A stretch of DNA of 64,000 nucleotides from Agroathelia rolfsii (Eukaryota > Basidiomycota > Agaricomycetes > Amylocorticiales > Amylocorticiaceae). The stretch is from assembly GCA_018343915.1 (NCBI GenBank), contig JABRWF010000005.1:3197001-3261000 (forward strand). The letters are read 5' to 3'. A program made the translations under genes and the position numbers. This document shows, piece after piece, positions 34,248 through 45,614 of the stretch; the stretch's first letter is position 1, and every line of letters begins with the position of its first letter. Below the pieces are notes generated by a model. That model was not told the origin of the DNA and did no database searches. It saw nothing but the letters and a program-made list of their open reading frames with translations.

Positions 34248-34890
34248 AGGACCCTCGAATACCTATGACAACCTTTTTCGCAAAATCGGTCCTATAAGGC
34301 CTAACTTGTCCGGAAACAAAAAAGGTACCCCCTTTTTTCGCTCAAAACAGCCAGATTTGTCCGGAAAGCGTGACTTTCTAAAAATAGAAGTCCAACCTTG
34401 CTGCACCGATTTTGCGCCTCACAGCATACAACTCTCCCAAAAAGACTTTGACGTGACATGTGACACTCTGTGACAAGCAGTTTTTTCGATCCGAAATACA
34501 GTAGAACCTGCTTAAAGCCTTATGATCAGTAGTGCCAAGCAAAGGAGAATATGACTTTATAGTGGCCCGGATAAAATAACTAAATGTGAAAAATATTTTG
34601 ACAGTGCCAGTGTCGAAATAGCTGAATAAATCAAGAACAATTGGAAAGCTACCCCATAAGACAGTCGCTCGGCGTGGGGCGTGGAGCAGAAAATATGACT
34701 TTGCAAACTCGGGAAATGAAAGAAGCGCGGTTTTAGAGACTTTATGACTTTATGGTCTAAAGACTCTAGACAGGTTCTACTGTAGCCACATTTGTCTGGA
34801 GCTCCGGAGGCAAATTCCCAAAATTCCCAAATTTGGATATTAATTTGTCCGGAAGTGCGAAAAAGGTTGTCATAGGTATTCGAGGGTCCT
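34248..34890. mobile_element. hAT-like non-autonomous element, 643 bp
   Basis: Terminal inverted repeats of about 35 nt (34248-34282 and 34856-34890, outer bases AGGACCCTCGAA) match essentially perfectly. Both ends are flanked by the 8-bp direct repeat TTCCTGTC (34240-34247 and 34891-34898), the duplication length typical of hAT transposons. No transposase frame. A second element is inserted at 34499-34782. Confidence 0.85.
34499..34782. mobile_element. pogo/Tc1-like MITE nested in the hAT-like element
   Basis: Perfect 12-bp inverted ends (CAGTAGAACCTG ... CAGGTTCTACTG) are flanked by TA on each side (34497-34498, 34783-34784). The element is 284 bp, non-coding. The ends resemble Fot/pogo-type transposons. 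Its position inside the 643-bp element gives the order of insertion. Confidence 0.8.
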
Positions 34891-35420
34891 TTCCTGTCAT
34901 CATTCCGGTTAGTGGACATCACTCAGGGTGATGGGATCACACAAAAACTAACGCTGCAAGGAGACGTAATTTGGTTTGTTCGGCCGTCCGATCTCAATAG
35001 CGTGCGTTGGCGAGTATCGAGTCTGCATATGACTTGCCGGCTCGGGAAGTCGGAAGGATTACTACCGTTCGTATGTCAAATGTCCAAGTTCAGTTGTAAC
35101 GGAAAGGAAGTAACTTGAATATTTGCTACATAGGCTAAAGTTGTTAGTTGGCATTGACCTTCCAGTGATTACTGGGCTACATGTAGTGATAACACAACAC
35201 ATGGTTACTACCGCTTTTGTGAGTAGGATGTGACTAATCATCGGGATTCATGCTCACTCTCACCGGCGCTTTTTTCAGGATCAAGTTCAGGCACTTCTCG
35301 CTCAACTGCCTTCAAGATAAGAGACGGGGTCGCAGACCATGCCATAAGCATTAAATTTAGCAAAGCTGGCTCAGTCATGTAATCACCGGAGGTTTCGCCG
35401 TGGCTTTCATTACAAACGAC

Positions 35421-35427
35421 TATAAAA
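35421..35427 (+). promoter_or_regulatory. TATA box, A-T-R gene 3
   Basis: TATAAAA lies 108 nt above the ATG at 35529, the same spacing as in copy 4. Confidence 0.5.
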
Positions 35428-35528
35428 GCACTGGCGTGCCATGGTAATCACCTATCTCTACGAAGTATTTACCAGTATCAGCCTGATAAACCAACAATTA
35501 TCCCCAAAAAAACATACTATCATCCACA

Positions 35529-38500
35529 ATGTTCTCTCTCAATTCTCAATCTATGGTCATTCCCTCCAGGAACAAGGCGCTGTTTCATGAGCTCCTTGAT
35601 TACAATATGATACGCCATGGCGATCGCCCTATCTTTGCTTTTGCTTTTCCAGGCCGAAAAAATATCACAGAAATTACCTTCTTTGAATTTGGAAGAGCAG
35701 CCCATCGTATAGCTCACTACGTTCGGCCGGATCCTTATTCAGGCAAAGACAACGAAGTCGTTGGTGTTCTGGCCAACGTCGATACTATTGTATACCATGC
35801 AATTACTATGGGGATTGTCCGCTCTGGTTTGACTGTTGGTGCCAGTGGCCTTACAGTTCATGCAATATAACCCTACTGATTCTTTTTTCTTTTTTTGTAG
35901 CCACTCCTCATGTCTCATCGCAACTCCGCGGTAGCAGTCATCAACATGTTACAGAAGACGGATTGCCATCGCCTCTTAACCACGCCTAAAAACGAAAATT
36001 CTATTACAGACACTCTGGTAGATGCTATACAGGCGGAACTTCCTTCAGATTTTACTCTCAGTATCGAATACATTCCTCATGCCGATTATATATACTTCCA
36101 AGTTGGGGGCAAAGTATACGATGATAAAGATAATTTTGAAGCCTATCCGTCAAAGAAACGATCATTGGATGACGTCGCTGTGTACTTGCATAGTAGTGGG
36201 AGCACTGGCTTCCCCAAACCAGTCCCTCAAACATTCAGGACATTGTTGTTGGAGACCGAAATGGGTAAGTTGGCACAAATTCGATGCGTTGTCACGGCTT
36301 ATATTACTTCCAAATAGACTATACAATCGAACGGGCAACGGCGAGTCCACCACTTCGAAGAGTAGGCGCATTTGGCTTACCCTCTTTCCATACTTTTGGT
36401 TGGTTTGTCTTGAGCACCAATTTCTGCATGCTTATTCAGATGTTTTTCCTTTGGAATTGCTAGCATTCCTCGTTGAGCTTGTAGTGACTTTGGCAACATC
36501 CTTTGATGTTTGCGTTTTTCCACCAACTAATGTGGTGTTACAAGGGGATATGATATCATTTACCTCTTATAAACCCCTACTTACTCCAACCGCTGATAAC
36601 ATAATTGAGAATGCACTTCAAACGCGTGTAGAGGCACTCTTCGTTGTGCCAGCATTTCTAGACCATTGGGCAACAGAAGCGGATGAAGAAAAGCTTGTTT
36701 TCCTCCGACGCATGCGAGTAGTTGGATTTGCCGGCGGGCCGTTGGCTCATGAGAAGGGTCAGTTTCTTGTGAGTCAAGGCGTCAGGCTTAGGAGTATGTA
36801 CGGTGGCGCGGAAGTAGGTCCCGTTTTTGTTTTGAATGTGTTTATGACTTATGAACCTTATGACAGTTCAATCTGACAACGCATTTCTGGGTGCCAGAGG
36901 ACCCGGACCATGAGGACTGGGATTATATTAAATTCAGCAAGCGTGTCCATATTGAATGGGACCCACAGCACGATGCTGCTGCTGTGGGCAAAGCCAAGAT
37001 TTTTGAGCTGCGATTCTTGGTAGGCTGCTTGATTGGGGTAATAATTTCCTATTACTCAAATCCTCTGGAATAGCCATGTAAAACTCATAACGTTGCCGTA
37101 CAAAATTATACGACTGAGGTCGAAATCGACGGAAAAATGCAAAAGATTATGGGTTACGCAACTTCTGATCTATGGGAAAAACACCCAACAAAGGATCTCT
37201 GGAGAATGTATTTTTTTTTCTATGGAGAATTTCTCTTCATACAAAGGCTCATTATTTATGTCAACAGCGTTGGTCGAAAGGATGATTTGCTGATGCTTTC
37301 TTCCGGTGAAAAAGTAGCTCCTGAGCCTATTGAAGAAAACATTGTCGCCAACAAACGCATTCGGAATGCCATTCTTTTTGGACGTGAGCGCGGGCAAGTT
37401 GGTGTGCTCATTGAGCCAGTGAAATACGATCAGGATCCTTCCGCACTCATTGAAAGCATTTGGCACACTATCGAAGCCTCGACCGCAAACTCTCCTCCTT
37501 TCAGTCGCATATTCAAGCACTTGATCCTAATCACAAAAGAGGATAAACCTATGGTCTTAGCAGATAAAGGCACAGTCAAGAAAAAGGCCACAATCGCTGC
37601 TTATGCCAAAGAAATTGATGCTTTGTTAGTACCTTTGAACTTCTATGTAGATGATACTTATCCATCGTCATATAGATATAATACCGCCGAGAAGAGCAAA
37701 CTTGCCGCAGAACCACCTCAGAGCTGGTTGGAAGATGATGTGATGCGCTGGCTCACTGATCGAGCGCAGGAGCTTTTACCTCCGTCGTTATCCACCCACC
37801 AGATTGACGTTTACCGCAGCGTCTTTGAACAAGGCTTCGACAGTCTAAGTGCAACATTCCTAAGAAATCAGATTCTCGCCGCACTACGAGACTCTGATAC
37901 CTCACTCGGGTCGTCGAATTTAATTGCTAAGGCATTACCTCTCAACATCGTCTTCTCACATTCCATGATCAGCGATCTGGCTAAGCACGTTGCTCAACTA
38001 GCCTCCACAGATAGTGAAAATGTCTCAACGGAGGCGGAGGCCGCTGACAGGGTAAATGCTCTTGAGGCTACCATTGCTCGACTTTCTTCAGGCTTCAAAG
38101 ATGCCAGGCACGTTGGCCCCCTGATCACACCCGCGGTGGTTCTGATCACTGGCACTACTGGCGGCTTAGGGTCGTTTCTACTCGCGTCATTGCTGAAGAA
38201 CGATAAAGTGAAGACGGTCTATGCGCTTAATCGTCCTGGAAGGAAGTCGTCGAAGCAAAGGCAGATCGAAGCCTTTGTGGATCGCCATCTACCAGTAGAG
38301 CTATTGGATAATGTCAAGGTTGTTTTCGTAGAGGGCGACACTGCGGCTGAGAATCTTGGTTTGGATTCGTCGTTATATAAAGAGGTATGGATATCATAAA
38401 AGAGTTCTGTGGAATGGTGGCTTAAATGTCTTTCAGATTCGCTCATCTGTGACCGCCATTATCCACAGCGCCTGGAGGCTCGACTTCAATCTTACGTTGT

Positions 38501-39441
38501 CATTGTTTGAGCCTCATCTGCAAGGCACAAGGCGACTCATCGATCTTGCTTTGTCTTCCCCAAATGTCAAATCTATCCGGTTTTTGTTTACGTCCACTGT
38601 TGGAACTGCGCAATCATGGCCAAAGGAGATGGGTCCGTATCCAGAAGAGATGCAGCATGAAGCTAAGTATGCCGTAGGCAGTGGATACGGTGAAGGCAAA
38701 TATGTCATTGAACGAGTGAGAATCATCTGCTGTTCCTTACCATTAGTGTAATAATGCGCTTGTTTCCAGGTCCTAGAAAACAGTGGTCTTCAGGCAACTT
38801 CATTCCGGATTGGCCAGATTTCTGGATCCGTCCCCAGTGGTTACTGGGCCACTACCGATTGGTTTCCTTTGTTAGTCAAATCATCTGTGACTATGGGATC
38901 CTTCCCAGATTTAGCTGGTACCGCAGCATGGATACCATTTACAGCAGTATCAGACGCTATGATGGACGTGCTATTCTACCCAGATACTCCATCTTTGTCA
39001 TTCAATCTCACACATCCACGACCCTCCAAGTGGACGAATATTATTTTGGCCGTGCGACAGGCTGTTATCAAAACGACAAAAACGAAATACGATGTAGATC
39101 TCCACCTTGTCCCTTTCTCGCAATGGTTTGCTCAACTGGAGGAGATTGCCCAGACGGCTAACGAGGAAACGCTGCAAAGCACGGTACGCTTTTCTACTTA
39201 CATCATTCGTTCAACGATAGTTTCTTATTGGCATGACATTCTATAGCCCGCCGTGAAAATCCTCGATTTCCTCAGAAACCTCGGCTCAGGAGAGTCTGAA
39301 GGGGATATGGAGATGTCGGGAACCGTACTCTCGACGAATGAGATGCAGGCGTTAAGCCAAACTGTTCGCACGCTGGAACCTATTAGCAGTGAAGACATCG
39401 ATGCCTGGGTGCGGTATTGGAATTTCAAAGGACTTTTCTAG
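35529..39441 (+). CDS. NRPS-like adenylate-forming reductase (A-T-R), tandem copy 3
   Basis: Eleven-exon layout as in copies 1 and 2, from MFSLNSQSMVIPSRN to TAG at 39441. The adenylation core is LHSSGSTGFPKPVP, the FHTF/AFLVEL junction is made by a GTTGGT...GCTAG intron, and the thiolation site is FEQGFDSLSATF. The reductase domain has TGTTGGLGSFLL, then YALNRPGRKSSKQRQ and YGEGKY. Two introns (37208-37267, 60 nt; 37625-37675, 51 nt) are stop-free multiples of three, so the frame reads through them; conservation with the other copies argues they are spliced. One residue is missing at HPTKDLW compared with HPTKxNLW. The reductase half, including introns, is close to copy 1. Intact and probably active. 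Confidence 0.88.
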
Positions 39442-39749
39442 CCATATTATGAACTTGAATGAACATCAATCGAGTACAACTTTTTTCACGTAACGTAGAC
39501 AATTCGAAGACAATCCAATGCATAGGAGCTATTTTTAGTCCTCAGTTATGCATAATATCCTCTGACATACCATGGTGCTAGTACTTGTAAGATATTACTA
39601 TCAAGTCAAGGAACGAGCCAAATTGAGCATGGGCGAGTGATGGAGTTTGACTTAGGGAGACTAGGCCACATGAATTGACAGCAGACAAAAATTCATAAGG
39701 TTGACACTATCAAGCTGGTTTGTAATTTCTCCGAGGGAAGAAACAACTC

Positions 39750-39900
39750 AAAAGCTAGCTGGCGCCAAGCCTCTTGAGAGCTAGCCAGAGGAGGATCAAA
39801 CCATCTTGCCTGTTGTTCGAGCAAGGGCGCGTGTGACATCGTTGTTGAGCTGCAAGAACGATAACAACCTCAGTGTTATCAGAGGCTTTGACAGTTAGTC
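39750..39900 (+). pseudogene. Decayed thiolation-domain fragment of an A-T-R gene
   Basis: Short collinear similarity to the exon 8 start of the A-T-R genes. The blocks AGCTGGCGCCA, AAGCCTC, GAGAGCTAGCCAGAGGAGGAT and CATCTTGCC correspond to the ...GCTGG...GAGCCTCC...AGAGTTGGTCGGAGGAGGAT... stretch of copy 2 near 30018-30060. TTCGAGCAAGGG and AGGCTTTGACAGT follow in the same order as the FEQGFDS site. The frame is destroyed. It looks like a remnant of a lost tandem copy. Confidence 0.45.
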
Positions 39901-40338
39901 TTAGCTGAATGCTCTAATCCTACGCCTGCAGAAAAAATCCTCCGAGGGACTCTCTTGATTCGGATCCAATTGCGTATACACTGAAAACCGAAGTGCGTAA
40001 ATGTACTACATGATATGCACATGCAACATGATATTCACTATAACTTTGCATACCACTTACCTTTCAATATCTAGGACAAAAGTGCCAGTAGAGAGGCCCT
40101 GGGGGCCTCCCAAAGGGATCCTAGAGGACCTAACGTGAGTGAATAACCGTTGTAGTACGGTACAAGTGCAGATGTAGGTACATGAGGTGGCCACACGGCC
40201 CTAAATACTAAGCTATCACGTGACCATATACTCCTGTCACGTGATTCCTTCGGGGTCACTCCTACCCTCGGACCTACTGGTCCACCAGTCATGGTCTGAA
40301 ACGTAATTTTAAATATTCGTCCTAGAATCACTAAGGAC

Positions 40339-40583
40339 TGAGTATTTGAGCAAGTGCATCCCTACTTAGCTAGATAGATGTATGGTGCTCTAATATTTAA
40401 TCGTTTCTAGAAAGAATCCAGCTGCAGCCTAACATCTGTTGGGAGGTGACGGAGACCTCTAGAAAAACTTCATCTAAGCCACTGAAGAATTGTGAAGAGC
40501 ATAATGTATTCATACGCCCTGCTGCATGGTCTGGATTCGGCAGCAATATCGTCGAATGCCCCCTTGTGCTATGGAAATGGGGA
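40339..40583 (+). repeat. Dispersed repeat, GC-richer copy
   Basis: Partner of 31909-32180. It ends just before the stop codon of the J-protein gene on the other strand. No open frame of note; the nature of the repeat is unknown. Confidence 0.6.
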
Positions 40584-40594
40584 GACTGTCGTAA

Positions 40595-41299
40595 TCAAGC
40601 CATTGCTCCGGACCCAACCAAGGAGTATACCAATACACCTGTACCTACTAGGACCACATTACGCCAAAAGCCACTGGCAGCTCTCACGCGATCCATAGCG
40701 GCCTGCTCCTGTTCCGCATATTTTTGTGCGGTCGACTTGCGTCTGTTAGGGTTGTGTCCTTTTGATTCATCGAAAGGTGTGTATGCGAATGGGTCAACGT
40801 GCGGCCGTGCCTGGTGGTTGGGGTGGGGTCGACGAGTGTAAGGGTGTCGTTGCCAAGCGTACGTCGCGCCTGATCCTGCGGGGCGACGCCGGGCGGAGTG
40901 ATGGTGATGCGCATGCATGTGCGGTGACGTCGTCGCAGATGAAGAGAATAAACTAGAACCAGTTGTGAGAGATCGGTCGTACTGACGTCGTTTGCGGTCG
41001 TCAGACAAGACTTCATAAGCAGCGCGCAATTCAGGATAGAGAGCGTTCTGCACTGGATCTTTATTCAAGTCCGGATGGTATCTTTTGGAGAGCTGGTAAT
41101 AGCTGGACTAGAGAGTCATTGAGATAAAGGTGAGCTTCGCACAAAGATAGAAAGGCTGTCAACCAGTACACCCGGCACACGGCACCTTGATTTGCGATTT
41201 GCTGGCGTTCTGCAGGACTTGGAGTGTCTCATAATGAGACTTAACTGCAGCTCGACGGATGGCAGACATAGAGAATGCCCGACAGCTACCGAGAGCCAT
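40595..41299 (-). CDS. J-domain (DnaJ) protein, probably mitochondrial
   Basis: Two exons (41299-41186 and 41107-40595) give 208 aa. The start [20 protein letters not shown] is an Arg/Ser-rich, acid-free leader of mitochondrial type. An upstream in-frame ATG at 41338 would add 13 residues. The J domain follows ([17 protein letters not shown], then [16 protein letters not shown]), with the HPD motif that stimulates Hsp70 ATPase. The region after it is His/Arg/Pro-rich and has no zinc fingers. A C-terminal hydrophobic helix ([21 protein letters not shown]) suggests a membrane anchor. It would work with a mitochondrial Hsp70 at the inner membrane (inference from the leader and anchor). The intron splits the J domain just after helix I, with donor GTGCCG and acceptor CTCTAG. 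Confidence 0.8.
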
Positions 41300-41571
41300 G
41301 ATAGAGAGCAGAAAATAAGTTTTGTTACTTGAAAACATCGACTCAGTAGGTGATACCGACAATTATGTCATGGAGCTACGGGAAATCACATGATCACACG
41401 GAAAGCGCGCGCTCTAGTAACAACAGGCAGAGTTGATTATAGGTGCTACTCTTGGGTATGAACATGCCTCCTAATGCAATCCATGACGTAGAGATAATGA
41501 ATAACCACACAATAAATTACTTAAATATACTACTGAGTCAGACAGGAAGGAATAAGTACTAGGAATGCGAA

Positions 41572-44299
41572 TTAATTGGGAGCTGGAAAATAGCAAGACG
41601 AAGTAGACGCCGATGGGCCAGACCATCCGACTGAAGGGCCACGGTCAGTCCCAAAGAACTGATGATTGGTCTGAAAGAACTACGTACCACATTGCCAGCA
41701 GGTGAGAAGTCCGGCAGGATCACTGCAACATATTCAGATATACGTCTATGATATGATGTTGAGAGTCACATACTATTTCTTCTTAATGGATAACAACTCT
41801 GCGTAGTTATCGCCCCAATATGCCGCTAAACAAAGTAACTGGTTAGATTCTGTTTTTATAATATATTGAAGATACATACACGTGTAGTTCGACTGATAAA
41901 CGTCCCCCTCATTCTGTTCATGAGTGTAAATTAAGCAAAAGGAGCTAGGAATAAGAAATAGCAGAACGAACAATATATGCGCCAGTGTCAGGAGAAAGCT
42001 CTGTAAGGGTTTCCGTGATATTGTGTACCAGAGAATACGAGGTAGCTATGCTAGCTTGTGATGCATTTGTCGCCCAGTAAGTGGCGGCAGTGAACTGGGA
42101 AGATTATCAGTCCAACAGCGATATCGATGTAATGAATATGAAGCGACTTACATGCCAGTACGAACTTCTCCATCCCGGCGTCACAGAAGTCGCCTGTGTG
42201 GCATTATACAGGACAGGGGAAACCACAGGAATATATGCCTCCATTTCACCTTGCTCTAAAATTTCGAGAAGGATGTCTACAAGCTGGTTTCTCCCTTCCG
42301 CGGTGTTGAAGACATCCTTCGAGATAAGGCGCGATCCTACAACAATTTCGGCACCCACGGGCTACTCGCTAGGAGTTGAGATACTAATGTAAATAGACTG
42401 AGTGCCTGAGAGACTAACCACTTCGACCGAAAGGATATATTGCTGGAAGAACTCCCAGTACGAGTCAACTTCCACAACACTAGCGTTTCCACCTTGCGCC
42501 CCTATGAAGCTCGACAACTGCTGCATAGAGCTTTGCGCATCGGCGAGCGAGAGTAGTGGGTTCACATAAATGGCGGTTGTTCCCTGTAAATAATTGAATG
42601 ACCAGCCACTAACAAAGCCTGAGAATGACCCACGTAGATGTGACCACCCCAGCCTTCTGAAGCCCACTGGGCAGTATTATTGACCAGGATTTCGTAGAAT
42701 TCTTCCATGTTTGAAGCACTTCCAGTGAAAGACATCGCGGCACTGTTCACGAGGTCAGCAATTATTCAAGATGCAATCATCGGAATACTCGACACTTACA
42801 CCTGCAAAGGCATTCGAGGCTCCACATGATGAGTAGCTTCGAGTACCACGCCAAATGTCCCTCCTCCTCCACCTAATGGTCATTGTTAAAAACAGGGTAG
42901 AATATAGTATGCACGGTTTATTACCTCGGAGTGCGAACTATACAATGATTATCAGAAATACTCGTTATGATGACAAGAAATATTTACTGACGAATAAGTC
43001 TTGGTTCTGACATGCGTTTGCAATGCGCAGCTTTCCATCAGGTGTGACAATCTTGTATTGCAGCTACGTTTATAGCGTCAGAAATTGTTGCTGCAACCAA
43101 ATAGTTTTGCATAGTTTACCATTCTATCAACGCCTAGACCATAAACGGGTGACAATACACTGTGTCCTCCACCCTATAGCATGGCCATAAGTTAGGAGAG
43201 CATTCACGCAGCGAAGATACATCAACAAACCATAGCCCTGAACAAGGATGTCAATCATATTTTCAACGCAATCAATCTCATCAGAAGTTATGCTTACCAT
43301 CCTCCTGCAGCACCGACAGAACCCGAATAACCACCGATCAAGGTGGAATTATTTTCATCAGCAAATTGATAGGCGTCTTGAAAGGATACGCCAGCCTGGT
43401 AGAATGCTCAATACGACCGAAATCATCTTCAGTTGCAGTATCAGGAAACTCACCCCAACAGTGATTGCTCTGTAGGAAGTAGAGCACCCTTGAGGAACAA
43501 AAGAAGCATTAAATGACATCTGGATACACAATGCATTAGAAGCTATTAAATAATGATTCTAGGATGATCTGACCGAGTCAAGATGGCGGGTCTAAGGTAG
43601 AGGTCAGAAAGTGATTGCATGCGTCCAGTAAATCAACTCTTACCCATAAGCCAAGCGACCCCTGCAGACTCGAACGACCTTTGTAGTCATGGCCAGAGTT
43701 CTTTATAGATAGAGGAACACCTGGAGAAGTGTAATTCAATACGTGTTATTTTCTCCAGTTCGGCCAGTTATACCTGTGGCTACAGAAAATAAGTATGCGG
43801 CTTGGACATCACTGGCATTTTTAACGTCGATCTAAGATAGTACCTAATCAACACTGATATTTCTCAAGCCGTGAATACGACTTACATAGTAAGGGGCAAT
43901 ACTTCCCTGAAGACAGCTCGCATTTGCGGAGCCCGTGCCCAAAAGACAGCCTTGTTTAGTGTTTTGGCATGTCTCCCATTGAGGCTAATAATTCTTCAAC
44001 CAACAAAGCCACCCAAAATATATTTCTCAACTTACCTGCATGAAAGCTCCGAAATTGTCAGAACGGAAAGTCGCATCTGTGTATCCGGATTCCACGGCAG
44101 CACATGCAGATGCGTTTACTGCTAAACTGACTCCGTTGTAGTTGGAGAAGCAAGGAAGTGCCAGAGGTGTTCCTTTATGCAGACGACCGCCAACACTGAT
44201 GTTCAAGGCTTGCCATTGAGAAATGGACGCGCTCGCTGCCTGGACGGCACTCTTAGAAGCAAAGAATAAAGGGACAGACAACAATACAGCTGACAACAT
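41572..44299 (-). CDS. Secreted FAD-linked oxidase, berberine-bridge (BBE) type
   Basis: Many short exons (more than ten introns of about 50-60 nt) on the minus strand. The N-terminus MLSAVLLSVPLFFASKSAVQA is a signal peptide. Joined exons give VPLSIKNSGHDYKGRSS (43730-43650 region), whose histidine would carry FAD covalently. They then give GYSGSVGAAGGW, MGGGHSVLSPVYGLGVDR, RGGGGGTFGVV, and a C-terminal BBE block (YWGDNYAELLSIKKKYDPAGLLTCWQC). The last exon is reached by a GTACGT...CTTCAG intron and ends GWSGPSASTSSCYFPAPN, with TAA at 41572. Such enzymes oxidise alcohols, sugars or phenols with O2. The segment that in bicovalent members carries cysteine reads GAAGG here, so flavin is probably attached through His only. 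Exact exon borders in the middle are less certain. Confidence 0.85.
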
Positions 44300-45614
44300 T
44301 GCAACAGCGCCTTGGTGATTACCATACCCTTGATGCTTTTATTCCTTCTCGGCCCCCGTATGAACCGACGCAAGATCGGGACACATCATTTCTCCGTGAG
44401 AAATTATGACAAATTCCATCACGCATAACAAGGAGTAAGAGTTGAATGAAGCAAATCCGTCGCTGATCCTACTCTTCGGAACATGGGAAGTGTCCGTACC
44501 CAGTGCGGATCAATTGTAGAGGGCTCTGTGGCGGGTAATTACATAGTTAGTTGGTCAAATTCATTGAGCTTGGGACCTCAGGAATTGTTATACGTTGATA
44601 GCCGGCATGGATGGGAGTACATGAGAATAAATAGCTGATGCCTCCTTGAAAAAGCGAGCATTGGTCGCCAGTGCACCAATGTGAATTGGCCTGAGGCGTA
44701 ATCCACAGGCACAGGCCATACTTCTCAGCATCTTTAGTTTATTTCCTGACGAATAATGTAAGTTGCCTGTGCCTCCATTAGCCTAGTAGTTCGGCCTCAC
44801 TCAGGCTGGTAGTCACCAACAGAGGCAGTCTTATTTGGACTTAGACCGAGGGTAACTCTGGGTAACCAGCAACAGATCCTATCCACAGTATGATCAAACC
44901 GAGAAATTGCACAGCCATGAGTAGGTGGCAAGCAAAGAATATATAATTGGCGGATTTGATGGTAGAGACCGCATGATGTGGGAAAATACGCTGGGATGGC
45001 AGTTGACTACATGTCCTACTTTAAGTCTACGTTCTCACGTCCGCCCATTGACACAATACCGCCAAATCATCGTAAGGGAACAAACAAACGACAAACACCA
45101 GCACACGCGGCTAACTGGGCCTCGCCCCCCATGCGTTTATTTGCACCCTTAAAGGAGGAGCAGCTTGCGTAAATGGGTCCTCCAAATAGGATCGTGATTA
45201 TTGACGAGACCCCATCGAAGACTGGCAGTGGCTTTGTGATCCGAAAGTACGCTCCATAGTCTTCTGTGATAACGTGGAATGTTCGGATTGTGTTCCTTGA
45301 TGGTGATTGTGGACCGACATGACCATCAATAGACAATTCACTCGAGACGTGAGTTTGTGCCTCTGAGAGAAAGCTATCTCTGGGCACCAGCTCCATAGCA
45401 ATAGACAACTGTGGCTTAGCTAGAGGACAGCACTTAGTTCTCCTAGCTAGCCAAGGTCATGCGAGCGACGGAACAGTATAATGAGCATAGTCATTATGCA
45501 TTCTTGATAATACACATGAATTTAGTAAGTATATATAAACACTAATTTAGTAGATAATACATTGCGACTATATGAACCCAGTACGAGCACCATCTCTATG
45601 GATCATGATTAACA
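44300..45614. other. Intergenic, no supported gene
   Basis: Lies between the oxidase start and the membrane-protein stop. An unspliced 113-aa frame at 45408-45067 (minus) has no recognisable domain and no supporting splice structure, so it is not called. Confidence 0.35.

Larger units (their letters stand above)
31766..35528. other. AT-rich, repeat-rich block between A-T-R genes 2 and 3
   Basis: A 3.8-kb stretch with no supported gene. It holds a degraded repeat copy (31909-32180), a hairpin element (32183-32409), an LTR-like segment (about 32490-32809) and the nested elements at 34248-34890. The remainder is AT-rich with stops in every frame. It looks like an accumulation site for mobile DNA that split the reductase array. 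Confidence 0.6.
39442..40594. other. Spacer with A-T-R relic and repeat copy
   Basis: Contains a decayed thiolation-domain fragment (about 39750-39900) and the second copy of the dispersed repeat (40339-40583). Two CACGTG motifs lie near 40218 and 40239. No intact gene. Confidence 0.5.

Noticed and set aside
36022..36876. 284-aa frame overlapping A-T-R copy 3
   Set aside because: It reads an exon in the wrong frame first and then joins the true exon only after about 36470; the splice model with the conserved junctions is better.
40218..40245. Two CACGTG sites as a regulatory switch
   Set aside because: Six-base palindromes are common; nothing else links them to a gene start.
45067..45408. 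113-aa minus-strand frame
   Set aside because: No domain, no splice support, no start context; could be chance.
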